A DNA stretch of 9,993 nt from an uncultured Acidimicrobiaceae bacterium (GCA_903907185.1 CAIVND010000062.1:1-9993), one strand, 5' to 3'; positions 1 through 5,914 are shown, counted from the stretch's first letter. Made by a program: numbers and translations. Notes: generated by a model from the sequence alone, not told the origin.

Positions 1-10
1 CGCGAAGAGT

Positions 11-1351
11 GTGAGCGCTTTGACTCGGCGACTTTACATCGTTGCTCTACCTGCCTTCGTGGTGATCGCCATTGGCTCAGGGATTCTCGCGAGTACGTCG
101 CCAGCTAATTCATTCTGGCGAACCGCATTTAGCCCCTGGAGTGTTGATGGTGCACGAAATTCATCGATCACTACACTCGCGTGGTTAGAAGTAGCACTCG
201 TCGTCATCCGGTCACTGCAGATTGTCTTCACGAAAGATACTTTCGGGCAGACAATCCGTTCGGTTGTCGTAGCGTCAATTGCCTACTTCGGAATGTTCCT
301 CGCAATTGCTACGCAACACAGCGCCAGACTCGATAGTGCAACGCGCTCGATTGAACCAATCTTTTTGGTCTATTTCTTGCTCGCAATCTCCATGTTGCGT
401 CTCTCTCGAGCAACAGACCTAGAGCGTGCCAACGAGCGCGAAGATTCACCCCTTGGTGACCCAAGATGGCGACTCCTGCTCGCACTTCCTCTCGTCGTTG
501 TCGCTGTCATCTCGCTCTTCGTCACCGCCGCGCTCGGATCGAAAAGCAGCCATCTTCACCACGCACTACTCGACATTGCACATGCAATTACATGGTTCTT
601 TTCGACCATCGGTCATGGGCTTGGTTTTGCTCTCGTTCATGTTGCCCTCGCGGTTGTTGCGGTAGTCAGCTTCTTTGTCAACCTCATCGTGCACCGACAC
701 TTCGAGGCACCGTGGACCAAGGTGGCACATAAAGCGGTCGGTCAGGCAGCAACAACTCCCTCCCACGCGCCTATTGGCGTCTCGATAGGGATCGTTGTGA
801 TCTTCTTCATCGGCGTGGCAATCGGCTTGAACATGCTGCTACGAAACCGCAGACCAGCGGTGGTTGAGCGGGGCCAGACAGGTGGCGATCGGCGAACGTC
901 GACCTTTACCTGGCGCTCGTTCCTGGATCAGATCCTCTCCGTGTTCTCTCACCTCGGGCGCTCGCTGATGGCCCGATTTCAACGTCACTCCGGTATGTTC
1001 GCACAACCCGCGCCGGGCACCCTTGCTCCTATTGGACTCCGACGAGATCTCCAACAGCTGCTGTATGAGGCAAAAAGAATTGGCTACGGCCGACTTGAAT
1101 CGGAGACGATCAATGAACTCGCCAATCGGCTCTTTCATGCGCTCGATGATGTTGGTCGCAGCGCGTTGTCCAAAATTGCCCAGACCTATGATCTTGTTCG
1201 CTATGGCGCAGATAGCCCGTCACTTGATCTTGGCGATGAGGTCACCGTTGTGCTCGATCAGCTCAGATTGATAGAGACAGCAACGCCCCCAGATCCAGCA
1301 AAGGCCGGAAAAGAGGGCGTCACTACGAAACTTGCTCGGCTACCGAGCTGA
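11..1351 (+). CDS. Multi-pass membrane protein with DUF4129-like C-terminal domain
   Basis: A 446-residue integral membrane protein of unknown function. Hydrophobic segments lie near residues 8-28, 52-73, 84-102, 115-131, 154-174, 193-227 (long enough for two passes) and 257-277. A basic cytoplasmic-type linker follows at about 278-340, then a soluble helical domain at about 341-420. That domain has the DUF4129 pattern: an LLYEAKRIGYGR stretch, a TINELANRL helix, and a Tyr-x3-RYG motif (YDLVRYG, residues 393-399). In other bacteria such proteins often sit beside MoxR ATPase, DUF58 or transglutaminase-like genes; any such partners would lie left of the window. The start used is GTG at 11. The frame stays open to the window edge, so the true start could be further upstream. 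It is the only plus-strand gene and converges on the cupin gene with 9 nt between stops and no terminator visible. The domain call rests on pattern recognition only, and a link to the catabolic genes is doubtful. Confidence 0.75.
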   Translation: MSALTRRLYIVALPAFVVIAIGSGILASTSPANSFWRTAFSPWSVDGARNSSITTLAWLEVALVVIRSLQIVFTKDTFGQTIRSVVVASIAYFGMFLAIATQHSARLDSATRSIEPIFLVYFLLAISMLRLSRATDLERANEREDSPLGDPRWRLLLALPLVVVAVISLFVTAALGSKSSHLHHALLDIAHAITWFFSTIGHGLGFALVHVALAVVAVVSFFVNLIVHRHFEAPWTKVAHKAVGQAATTPSHAPIGVSIGIVVIFFIGVAIGLNMLLRNRRPAVVERGQTGGDRRTSTFTWRSFLDQILSVFSHLGRSLMARFQRHSGMFAQPAPGTLAPIGLRRDLQQLLYEAKRIGYGRLESETINELANRLFHALDDVGRSALSKIAQTYDLVRYGADSPSLDLGDEVTVVLDQLRLIETATPPDPAKAGKEGVTTKLARLPS

Positions 1352-1360
1352 GCCAGATAG

Positions 1361-1912
1361 TTACGAGGGAATTGGTGGTGCCTCTACTGATTCCAGCTGA
1401 TCGATCCAGTCGAATCCAATCTGTGCGACCTGTCGAGAGGTTGCACTGATGAAACGCGATCCAATCTCACCTGTTTGAAAGTGTTGGTGAATCGCAAATG
1501 GCGGAATATAGACAAAGTCGCCACGTTTCCACTCAAGCTTCTTCGGCTCCTCAGCCCACGAAAAATCGATCGTCACATCAGCATCGAACTCCGGATCCCA
1601 GTGCAGGTCATATCCGCTGCCCTCGATGATGTACAAAAGCTCTTCGGTCATGTGACGGTGTTTGCCGGACTTGCCACCCACCTCCAAAAACTGCTGATAC
1701 ATGTCGAGACAGGGCTCCGAAGTCCCCATCTCCCCATTGACCAAGTGCTTGAGAAGTCCCTGAGGACTGCGCTCCCACACCTGGTCCTCAGCATGTACTG
1801 CGCGATGAAGGGTCTTTGCCTCCTCGCGACTCCGCTTGCTCCGTTCAAGGGACTCGGCGTAGTAGGCCGGTCCTGATTTTCCCAACAATGCGCGCTCGCG
1901 CTCACTTGCCAT
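1361..1912 (-). CDS. Cupin-domain protein, possible ring-cleavage dioxygenase subunit
   Basis: A 183-residue protein with one cupin barrel at about residues 65-160 and a charged helical N-terminus (1-45). Cupin motif 1 is GKHRHMTEELLYIIEG, giving metal-ligand candidates His85, His87 and Glu91. Motif 2 is GDFVYIPPFAIHQHF, giving His142 or His144. A 25-residue insertion between the motifs (about 104-128) is longer than in a minimal cupin. This His-His-Glu-His set is the usual one for Fe or Mn cupins. The start is supported by AGGAG and AGGA runs 6-14 nt upstream of the ATG. It lies 68 nt downstream of the second cupin gene with no terminator between, so the two probably share an mRNA. Family knowledge allows an oxygenase, isomerase or simple binding role. 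Gentisate-like dioxygenase activity is an inference from the neighbours and from similarity to the second cupin. Confidence 0.85.
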   Translation of the reverse strand: MASERERALLGKSGPAYYAESLERSKRSREEAKTLHRAVHAEDQVWERSPQGLLKHLVNGEMGTSEPCLDMYQQFLEVGGKSGKHRHMTEELLYIIEGSGYDLHWDPEFDADVTIDFSWAEEPKKLEWKRGDFVYIPPFAIHQHFQTGEIGSRFISATSRQVAQIGFDWIDQLESVEAPPIPS

Positions 1913-1980
1913 GGTTTCCTGCTCCTATGCGGTAAATAACTTGTAATTTCGACGTGGACCAACCGGCCCGAAACTGCGAA

Positions 1981-2583
1981 CTAGTAAGACTCTTCCGGCT
2001 TCCAACCCTCATAGCCAGGCACTGACTCTTTTGGAGAGGCCTCAACAAACTTCTGAAAGAGAAGGTTTGCGAAGAGATAGATCGGCTTTGACTTCATCAC
2101 AAGACACTTCGCCGGGTTCTCAGGATCGGCGTTGAAGTGTTGGTGAACACAACCTGGCTCAACGATGCAGATATCGCCAGCCTTCCAGTCGTAACGGATG
2201 CCATCATGAACGTCATAACCCTCTCCATCGAGGATATAAAAGAGTGCGCCATTCATATGGCCATGCTTCTGTCCATGACCACCAGGCGCAAAGGTCTCGA
2301 TGTGCGTCTCGAATAGCTGGGTCGTTGCGACCTTGCCCGGACGCACGATGGACTTACCGAAGAACTGCGGTCCTCCGTGATACTCCAAGATCGACTCCGG
2401 GTAGACACGGGGCTGTTCGAGTAGGGAGGGAAGAAGGTTTGAATAGGCACCGCGCAGTTCACGAACGAATGTGCGATCCTTCGACGAATCATTTTCGTTG
2501 CCAATGTCGCGAGTAATAAAAAACTCAGCCAACTTCTCTTCAGCGGTCTGAATCTGTTCGACACTTACGCCTTCGATCGTCAT
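1981..2583 (-). CDS. Cupin-domain protein, gentisate dioxygenase-like half
   Basis: A 200-residue protein with one cupin barrel at about residues 85-170. Motif 1 is GQKHGHMNGALFYILDGEG (His107, His109). Motif 2 is GDICIVEPGCVHQHF (His147, His149). At the position where most cupins carry a metal-binding Glu there is Gly-Ala (112-113). Gentisate 1,2-dioxygenases and relatives likewise bind Fe(II) through three histidines and have an HRHxxxAL-type motif, so this barrel resembles the metal-binding half of that bicupin family. At 200 residues it is only about half the usual bicupin length of roughly 350-380. The start is well supported by GAGGAG five nt before the ATG. The gene opens a likely two-gene unit with the cupin downstream (68-nt gap). 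Substrate unknown; a ring-cleavage role is inferred from motif and context. Confidence 0.85.
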   Translation of the reverse strand: MTIEGVSVEQIQTAEEKLAEFFITRDIGNENDSSKDRTFVRELRGAYSNLLPSLLEQPRVYPESILEYHGGPQFFGKSIVRPGKVATTQLFETHIETFAPGGHGQKHGHMNGALFYILDGEGYDVHDGIRYDWKAGDICIVEPGCVHQHFNADPENPAKCLVMKSKPIYLFANLLFQKFVEASPKESVPGYEGWKPEESY

Positions 2584-2663
2584 GTGTACTCCTCAATCTC
2601 AAGGGCTGGCTCTCAGCGCGAGACGCAGCCGTAGACGGGCGTTCAGGGGCGTTAACCCGACGC

Positions 2664-2686
2664 ACCTGTCCACTGTCTCACGATTC
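2664..2686 (-). promoter_or_regulatory. Shared upstream motif, copy 1 (before the cupin pair)
   Basis: Read on the minus strand this is GAATCGTGAGA (2686-2676), a 5-nt gap, then GACAGGT (2670-2664), ending about 80 nt before the cupin start codon. The same two words, in the same order and orientation, occur upstream of the first receptor gene at 4120-4090 with a 13-nt gap. The match suggests a common regulatory input, but the differing gaps weaken the case for one protein contacting both words rigidly. No convincing sigma-70 promoter was found for the cupin pair. Confidence 0.3.
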
Positions 2687-2692
2687 TTGGTT

Positions 2693-2702
2693 TGTTGCAA
2701 CA
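2693..2702. promoter_or_regulatory. Perfect 10-bp palindrome, operator candidate
   Basis: TGTTGCAACA reads the same on both strands and lies 110-120 nt upstream of the cupin start codon, immediately upstream of the shared motif copy. Its size and position fit a binding site for a dimeric repressor or activator. No regulator gene is in the window, and a 10-bp palindrome can arise by chance, so this is tentative. Confidence 0.25.
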
Positions 2703-2735
2703 CCTAAGGACAAATCTGATCATTCAGGGCCGTTG

Positions 2736-2753
2736 GGTTGATACCAATCAACC
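2736..2753. repeat. Inverted repeat, 7-bp arms, 4-nt spacer
   Basis: GGTTGAT at 2736-2742 and its exact complement ATCAACC at 2747-2753 flank ACCA. It lies between the terminator of the first receptor gene and the cupin promoter region. It may be an operator half-site pair or a weak second hairpin after the terminator. It is not followed by a T-run on the minus strand. Confidence 0.3.
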
Positions 2754-2769
2754 TTTGGCAACAAAACAA

Positions 2770-2801
2770 GGAGGGGTGGAGACTTTCGTCTCCACCCCTC
2801 C
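2770..2801 (-). terminator. Rho-independent terminator of the first TctC-like gene
   Basis: A perfect 14-bp stem (2770-2783 pairing with 2788-2801) closes a 4-nt loop, 27 nt after the stop codon of the gene that ends at 2828. On the minus strand the stem is followed by CTTGTTTTGTTG, a U-rich tail. Stem strength, tail and position all fit an intrinsic terminator. It separates this gene from the cupin pair downstream. Confidence 0.85.
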
Positions 2802-2827
2802 CCTCAATACGTATCTAGCTGTAGCTA

Positions 2828-3982
2828 CTAGGAGCAAGTTGCCTGGATGTAGCAGACAATCGATGCACCATTTTTAATGGAGTTGATGTAGTTGAACTTC
2901 GCGACAACTGGATCCGTGTAGGTCGGGTTCAAACCAAAGGCGAGCATTGCGCTCTTGAATCCTGGCTGAGCGTAGGTCCACTTCAATGCGGCACGAAGGG
3001 TGTCGACCTTGTACCCTGCAACTCCCGTCTGAGTCACAAACGGAGTTCCAGAGGCTGCAGAGAGAGCGAACAGCGTCGCCCACAACGTCTTCTCTTTCTT
3101 CGTCTTTGGTGGATACTGCTTCTCGAGGTCCTTGAAAGTCGGGACATTGAGAAGGAACTTCCGACAGTTCGTGCCAACCGGCGGAATGAGGTTCACTGCA
3201 ATCGGTACCTCCTGATTGGCAACGATGTTGCCACAGCTCGTACTCAAGCTGATGTCCGCGATGGGACCGTCATTGCGCAGGAAGCCAGTGTTCTCGACGC
3301 TCAAACTTGAGTACCCGGAGATCCACTGTGGCTTGATCCCCATGATGCCAAACCACGTCCGCAATATTGTGTTCGCAGTTCCAGTGGTCTGGGTCAGAAC
3401 CTTCAAGGTCCCTGCCTTTGAGGCTGCAATCAAGTCAGCAAAGGTGTGATATCCCGAGGTTGGCAGCGTGAGAAGCGGTGATGACGCAACTCCCGTTGCA
3501 GCGAGATAGGCCAGACGAGCCGGGTTGAAGTTAATCCCAGGAGTATTGGTCAAGACCAGTGAGACATCATTCAACACATTCAACACACCATACGTAAGGC
3601 CGTCCGGTGTTGCATGGGCCAACGAATCTTGTCCAGGAACAGAGTTACCGGTAGTGATCGAGAGGATATTCACATTCGCCCCGAGATACTGCGCAACATA
3701 TGGCTGTGCCGCAACGACTAGGTCGTAAAAAGGACCGCCGATGGATGCGATGTTGTATGAGGTCATCGTCTTGCCCTTATAGAAAGCAAGACCCTTGCAG
3801 ACCGAAGAGTCCTTTACTCTGACGCCGTTCGCGGTAACGCATCTCTTCGTATTCGCCGTCGAGGCCGATACCGGCACGGACAGGGTAGCGGCAAGACTTG
3901 CCACTACCACCCCTGATAGCAGGAAGCGACTCCGAATACCAAGCCGTCGGCGCGCTCCCCTGATCTCTTTTCGTAAACGCAT
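2828..3982 (-). CDS. TctC/Bug-family extracytoplasmic solute receptor, paralogue A
   Basis: A 384-residue secreted binding protein of the tripartite tricarboxylate transporter receptor (TctC/Bug) family. The basic N-terminus and hydrophobic segment (about 18-40) ending in VSA-S form a signal peptide, with predicted cleavage near residue 40 and no lipobox. Typical family elements are visible: IGGPFYD early in the mature domain (81-87), GNSVPGQDSLAHATPDGLTYG (112-132, the ligand-loop and ATPDG region) and GTLKVLTQTTGT (191-202). Two features differ from common Bug proteins: an N-terminal Cys-x13-Cys element (Cys48, Cys62) before the domain, and a C-terminal CYIQATC tail (Cys377, Cys383). With Cys250 and Cys273 there are six cysteines, all conserved in paralogue B. 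I count about 70% identity to B by hand. The gene stands alone between its own promoter and terminator. No TctA or TctB membrane genes are in the window. The ligand is unknown; family members bind citrate, other carboxylates or aromatic acids such as terephthalate. Confidence 0.88.
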   Translation of the reverse strand: MRLRKEIRGARRRLGIRSRFLLSGVVVASLAATLSVPVSASTANTKRCVTANGVRVKDSSVCKGLAFYKGKTMTSYNIASIGGPFYDLVVAAQPYVAQYLGANVNILSITTGNSVPGQDSLAHATPDGLTYGVLNVLNDVSLVLTNTPGINFNPARLAYLAATGVASSPLLTLPTSGYHTFADLIAASKAGTLKVLTQTTGTANTILRTWFGIMGIKPQWISGYSSLSVENTGFLRNDGPIADISLSTSCGNIVANQEVPIAVNLIPPVGTNCRKFLLNVPTFKDLEKQYPPKTKKEKTLWATLFALSAASGTPFVTQTGVAGYKVDTLRAALKWTYAQPGFKSAMLAFGLNPTYTDPVVAKFNYINSIKNGASIVCYIQATCS

Positions 3983-3997
3983 GAAACCCCCCGTTTC
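3983..3997 (-). promoter_or_regulatory. G-loop hairpin carrying the ribosome binding site (paralogue A)
   Basis: Directly before the ATG the minus strand reads GAAAC-GGGGG-GTTTC. The outer five bases are exact complements and would fold into a 5-bp stem with a G5 loop, abutting the start codon. The G-run is the only Shine-Dalgarno-like sequence. Paralogue B has the same structure with one compensated base-pair change, which suggests that the fold itself may be kept. Confidence 0.5.
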
Positions 3998-4026
3998 TTT
4001 GAGTTTTCTCTCTCATACTGCATCGA

Positions 4027-4040
4027 TGATTACGTAATCA
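4027..4040. promoter_or_regulatory. Perfect 14-bp palindrome over the predicted transcription start
   Basis: TGATTACGTAATCA is fully self-complementary. It begins at the edge of the candidate -10 box of the paralogue A promoter and covers the predicted start of transcription, the classical place for a repressor operator. No regulator gene in the window can be assigned to it, and paralogue B has no copy in its leader. Confidence 0.5.
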
Positions 4041-4069
4041 ATGTAACTGTTCACAATGTACTCGGTCAA
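4040..4069 (-). promoter_or_regulatory. Candidate sigma-70-type promoter of paralogue A
   Basis: On the minus strand, TTGACC (4069-4064; five of six match the -35 consensus) and TACATT (4045-4040; four of six match the -10) are separated by 18 nt. This predicts transcription from about 4033 and a leader of about 50 nt ending in the G-loop hairpin at the start codon. Confidence 0.45.
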
Positions 4070-4089
4070 TCAAACCGCAACGCAAATTG

Positions 4090-4120
4090 ACCTGTCATCG
4101 GTTTGACCATCTCACGATTC
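4090..4120 (-). promoter_or_regulatory. Shared upstream motif, copy 2 (before paralogue A)
   Basis: On the minus strand GAATCGTGAGA (4120-4110), a 13-nt gap, then GACAGGT (4096-4090), about 20 nt upstream of the candidate -35 box. These are the two words seen upstream of the cupin pair. An activator site is possible but unproven. In the rest of this 328-nt gap, 4121-4221 and 4250-4310 show no gene and no strong signal beyond small GC-rich palindromes. Confidence 0.3.
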
Positions 4121-4221
4121 AACTCGCTTTTGATTGGATGCGGAATTTGCCTCAGCGTGATGGACATCCGCGTGAGGCCACTCGTGTGAAACACATGCAT
4201 GAAGGCGCCGTAGGCGCGCCC

Positions 4222-4249
4222 ATGGGCGAGGAGAGAACTCCCCGCCCAT
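4222..4249 (-). terminator. Hairpin after paralogue B, probable terminator
   Basis: Arms 4222-4233 and 4238-4249 form a 12-bp GC-rich stem with a 4-nt loop, about 60 nt after the stop codon at 4311. In plus-strand RNA one position is an A-C mismatch. In minus-strand RNA the same position is a G-U pair, so the stem is complete only in the sense of the receptor gene. No U-run follows, so termination would be weak or factor-dependent. An alternative role is 3'-end protection. Confidence 0.55.
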
Positions 4250-4310
4250 TGGACTCTGGCCTGTCAACGTGCAGGTTGCACCCGACTTTGGCTTTCAATT
4301 ACCTCTAGGA

Positions 4311-5459
4311 CTAGCAGGTACCTTGGATGTAGCAGACCACCTGTGGTCCGAGCTTGATCGATTCCTGGTAGTTCGACTTCGCAACAACCGGGTCGGTATA
4401 TTTGGGGTTGAGGCCAAAACCAAGCATCGCTGTCAAGAAGGCTGGCTGCTTGAAGGTCCACTGGAGAGCTGCACGGAGTGCGGCCACCTTGTAGCTCGCC
4501 ACGCTGGTCTGAGTGACAAACGGAGTACCTGAAGCGGCGTCAAGGGCGAGAAGTGTGTTGAAAAGCTTCTTCTGCTTCGCTGTCTTGGCGTACTTCTGCT
4601 CGAAGTTCTTAAAGGTGGGAACGCCAGTTACGTACTTGCGACAGTTCGTCCCGAGCGGCGGGATGATGTTCGTTGCGATGGCAACTGCTTGGCCCGCAAT
4701 AAGTGCACCGCAACTGTTACTCAGCCCGATCTCAGCGAGGGGACCATCGCCTCGGAGAAATCCAGTCGTCTCCAAAGAGAGACTCGAATAACCAGATATC
4801 CACTGAGGCTTAAGGCCCATCACACCAAACCAGGTCCGCAGCAAGGTGTTTACGGTTCCAGATGTCTGGGTCAGCACCTTCAAGGTTCCTGCCTTTGAGG
4901 CTGCAATCACGTCATCAAAGGACTTGTACTGCGAGTTTGGTAGCGCAAGGAATGGCTGAGTAGCCGGTCCAGTTGCACCGATGTACGCCATACGGGCCGG
5001 GTTGAAGTTAATTCCCGGTGTGTTGGTAAGTACCAGCGAAACATCATTCAGCACATTCAATACTCCAATGGACAGACCATCAGGAGTGGCGTGTGCCAGG
5101 GCGTCTTGTCCTGGAACCGAGTTCCCCGTTGTTATCGAGACGACGTTGACGGTGGTCCCAAGATATTGGGCAAGGTATGGCTGAGCAGCAACGACAAAGT
5201 CGTAGAACGGTCCGCCGATCGATGCAATGTTGTAGGCACTCATTGTCTTACCCTTATAGAAGGCAAGACCCTTACAGATCTGAGTGTCCTTGACTCGAAC
5301 ACCGTTTGCGCTGACACACTTCTTTACATTCGGTGAAGAGGCAGACACTGGTGCGGCCAGCCCGCCAGCCATGCTGAGAAGAGCAACCCCAGAGATAAGG
5401 AATCGACTCCGTCCCGTCAAGCGACGATGAACTCCGTCGGTTCTAGTACGTAATTGCAT
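4311..5459 (-). CDS. TctC/Bug-family extracytoplasmic solute receptor, paralogue B
   Basis: A 382-residue paralogue of the receptor encoded just downstream, about 70% identical by hand alignment and collinear over nearly its whole length. It has the same signal peptide layout (hydrophobic core about 18-38, cleavage near VSA-S at 40), the same IGGPFYD and ATPDG elements, and the same six cysteines (48, 62, 250, 273, 376, 382), including the C-terminal CYIQGTC. Differences cluster in the signal peptide, in residues 160-182 and in 252-300, which line the domains of TctC proteins, so the two could differ in ligand. It has its own promoter candidate, a long AT-rich leader and its own 3' hairpin, so it looks monocistronic. 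Tandem duplication followed by divergence is the simplest origin. No transporter membrane subunits are nearby, so it may feed a TctAB pair encoded elsewhere or act in sensing. Confidence 0.88.
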   Translation of the reverse strand: MQLRTRTDGVHRRLTGRSRFLISGVALLSMAGGLAAPVSASSPNVKKCVSANGVRVKDTQICKGLAFYKGKTMSAYNIASIGGPFYDFVVAAQPYLAQYLGTTVNVVSITTGNSVPGQDALAHATPDGLSIGVLNVLNDVSLVLTNTPGINFNPARMAYIGATGPATQPFLALPNSQYKSFDDVIAASKAGTLKVLTQTSGTVNTLLRTWFGVMGLKPQWISGYSSLSLETTGFLRGDGPLAEIGLSNSCGALIAGQAVAIATNIIPPLGTNCRKYVTGVPTFKNFEQKYAKTAKQKKLFNTLLALDAASGTPFVTQTSVASYKVAALRAALQWTFKQPAFLTAMLGFGLNPKYTDPVVAKSNYQESIKLGPQVVCYIQGTC

Positions 5460-5474
5460 GGAACCCCCCGTTCC
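5460..5474 (-). promoter_or_regulatory. G-loop hairpin carrying the ribosome binding site (paralogue B)
   Basis: The minus strand reads GGAAC-GGGGG-GTTCC immediately before the ATG: a 5-bp stem, G5 loop and start codon in the same arrangement as paralogue A. Compared with A, the second stem pair is G-C instead of A-T, changed on both sides. The surrounding leader sequences have otherwise diverged. Confidence 0.5.
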
Positions 5475-5499
5475 TTCAGAAACAGATTGAATTTTCTTG

Positions 5500-5523
5500 C
5501 TCGGATGAACTTATTCATCCGAG
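5500..5523 (-). repeat. Perfect 10-bp inverted repeat in the leader of paralogue B
   Basis: CTCGGATGAA (5500-5509) and its exact complement TTCATCCGAG (5514-5523) flank a 4-nt spacer, about 40 nt before the start codon and downstream of the promoter candidate. It would form a stable hairpin in the leader mRNA or serve as a DNA operator. No U-run follows, so it is not a typical attenuator terminator. Confidence 0.5.
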
Positions 5524-5564
5524 AGGCAAAGCATATACAAAATGAATTACAAATATGACGAATT

Positions 5565-5593
5565 ATTACAAAATTATTTCCGAGATGCCTCAA
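5565..5593 (-). promoter_or_regulatory. Candidate sigma-70-type promoter of paralogue B
   Basis: On the minus strand, TTGAGG (5593-5588) and TGTAAT (5570-5565; five of six match the -10 consensus) are separated by exactly 17 nt, in a markedly AT-rich stretch (about 5510-5660) unlike the flanking genes. This predicts a leader of about 100 nt. Other AT-rich hexamers nearby make the exact choice uncertain. Confidence 0.45.
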
Positions 5594-5673
5594 AGTGTCA
5601 TCAAAATTCCAGGACAACCACAGGTTCATGCAGCTCATGGGCTAAAAGTGAAATCCTCAAATAACAAAAACGC

Positions 5674-5706
5674 ATGATGTGGCGGGGCAGTACCCCGCCA
5701 CATCAT
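5674..5706 (-). terminator. Strong rho-independent terminator
   Basis: A perfect 14-bp stem (5674-5687 with 5693-5706) closes a 5-nt loop, and on the minus strand is followed by GCGTTTTTGTTATTT. It lies 24 nt after the ancestral stop codon of the receptor scrap, the same arrangement as the terminator after paralogue A. Today it probably ends the transcript of the aldolase and decarboxylase genes upstream. Confidence 0.85.
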
Positions 5707-5729
5707 AAAACCGCCAAGAGGATGAACTC

Positions 5730-5826
5730 CTAGGCGCAAGCTCGCCTGGGTATAGCAGACGGCTTTGGTTTGGTTCCAAGTTTGACCTTCCGCTAAGTAG
5801 TTGCGCCAGGCGGGAAAGTCGGCCAC
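5730..5826 (-). pseudogene. Remnant 3' end of a third TctC-like receptor gene
   Basis: The minus strand encodes WRNYLAEG, then AVCYTQA, closely matching the C-terminal NY...VCYIQ(A/G)TC tail of both intact receptors. After the Gln-Ala codons one extra base shifts the frame. Without it the tail would read ATCA followed by TAG at 5732-5730, the same position as the stop in paralogues A and B. At DNA level the last 31 nt match the end of paralogue A at about 25 positions with one insertion. Nothing resembling the rest of the receptor is found upstream, where an in-frame TAA lies directly before 5826 and then the aldolase gene, so all but the tail is gone. The call rests on a short match, supported by the terminator that follows it. 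Chance similarity is possible but unlikely. Confidence 0.6.
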
Positions 5827-5850
5827 TTATCCAATTAGTTACGGAACTGG

Positions 5851-5886
5851 TAATCGTAAAGTCGAGATCTTGTAATAATCGTAAAG
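5851..5886. repeat. Short direct repeat, 11-bp units
   Basis: TAATCGTAAAG occurs at 5851-5861 and again at 5876-5886, 25 nt apart, in the non-coding stretch between the aldolase stop codon and the receptor scrap. It may mark a small tandem duplication, possibly linked to the deletion of the third receptor gene. No function is evident. Confidence 0.5.
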
Positions 5887-5914
5887 ATCCAGGTCAACTT
5901 CGATCGATGGATAC

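Noticed and set aside
11..64. Twin-arginine or lipoprotein-like export signal in the first membrane protein
   Set aside because: Arg6-Arg7 is followed by an ordinary transmembrane helix in a multi-pass protein, with no Tat consensus and no lipobox Cys.
3863..3982. Twin-arginine signal in receptor A (arginine-rich N-terminus)
   Set aside because: The residues just before the hydrophobic core are RSRFLL, not a consecutive Arg pair in the Tat consensus context, and paralogue B has GRSRFLI. A Sec signal peptide is the simpler reading.
4087..4308. A 73-codon plus-strand open frame in the gap between the receptor genes
   Set aside because: It runs across the terminator hairpin of paralogue B and the upstream motif of paralogue A, has no ribosome site, and its product resembles no protein family I know.
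2828..5459. The two receptor genes as a composite mobile element or long flanking repeats
   Set aside because: The similarity is confined to the genes and their start-codon hairpins. No transposase, terminal inverted repeats or target duplications were seen, so tandem gene duplication explains it.
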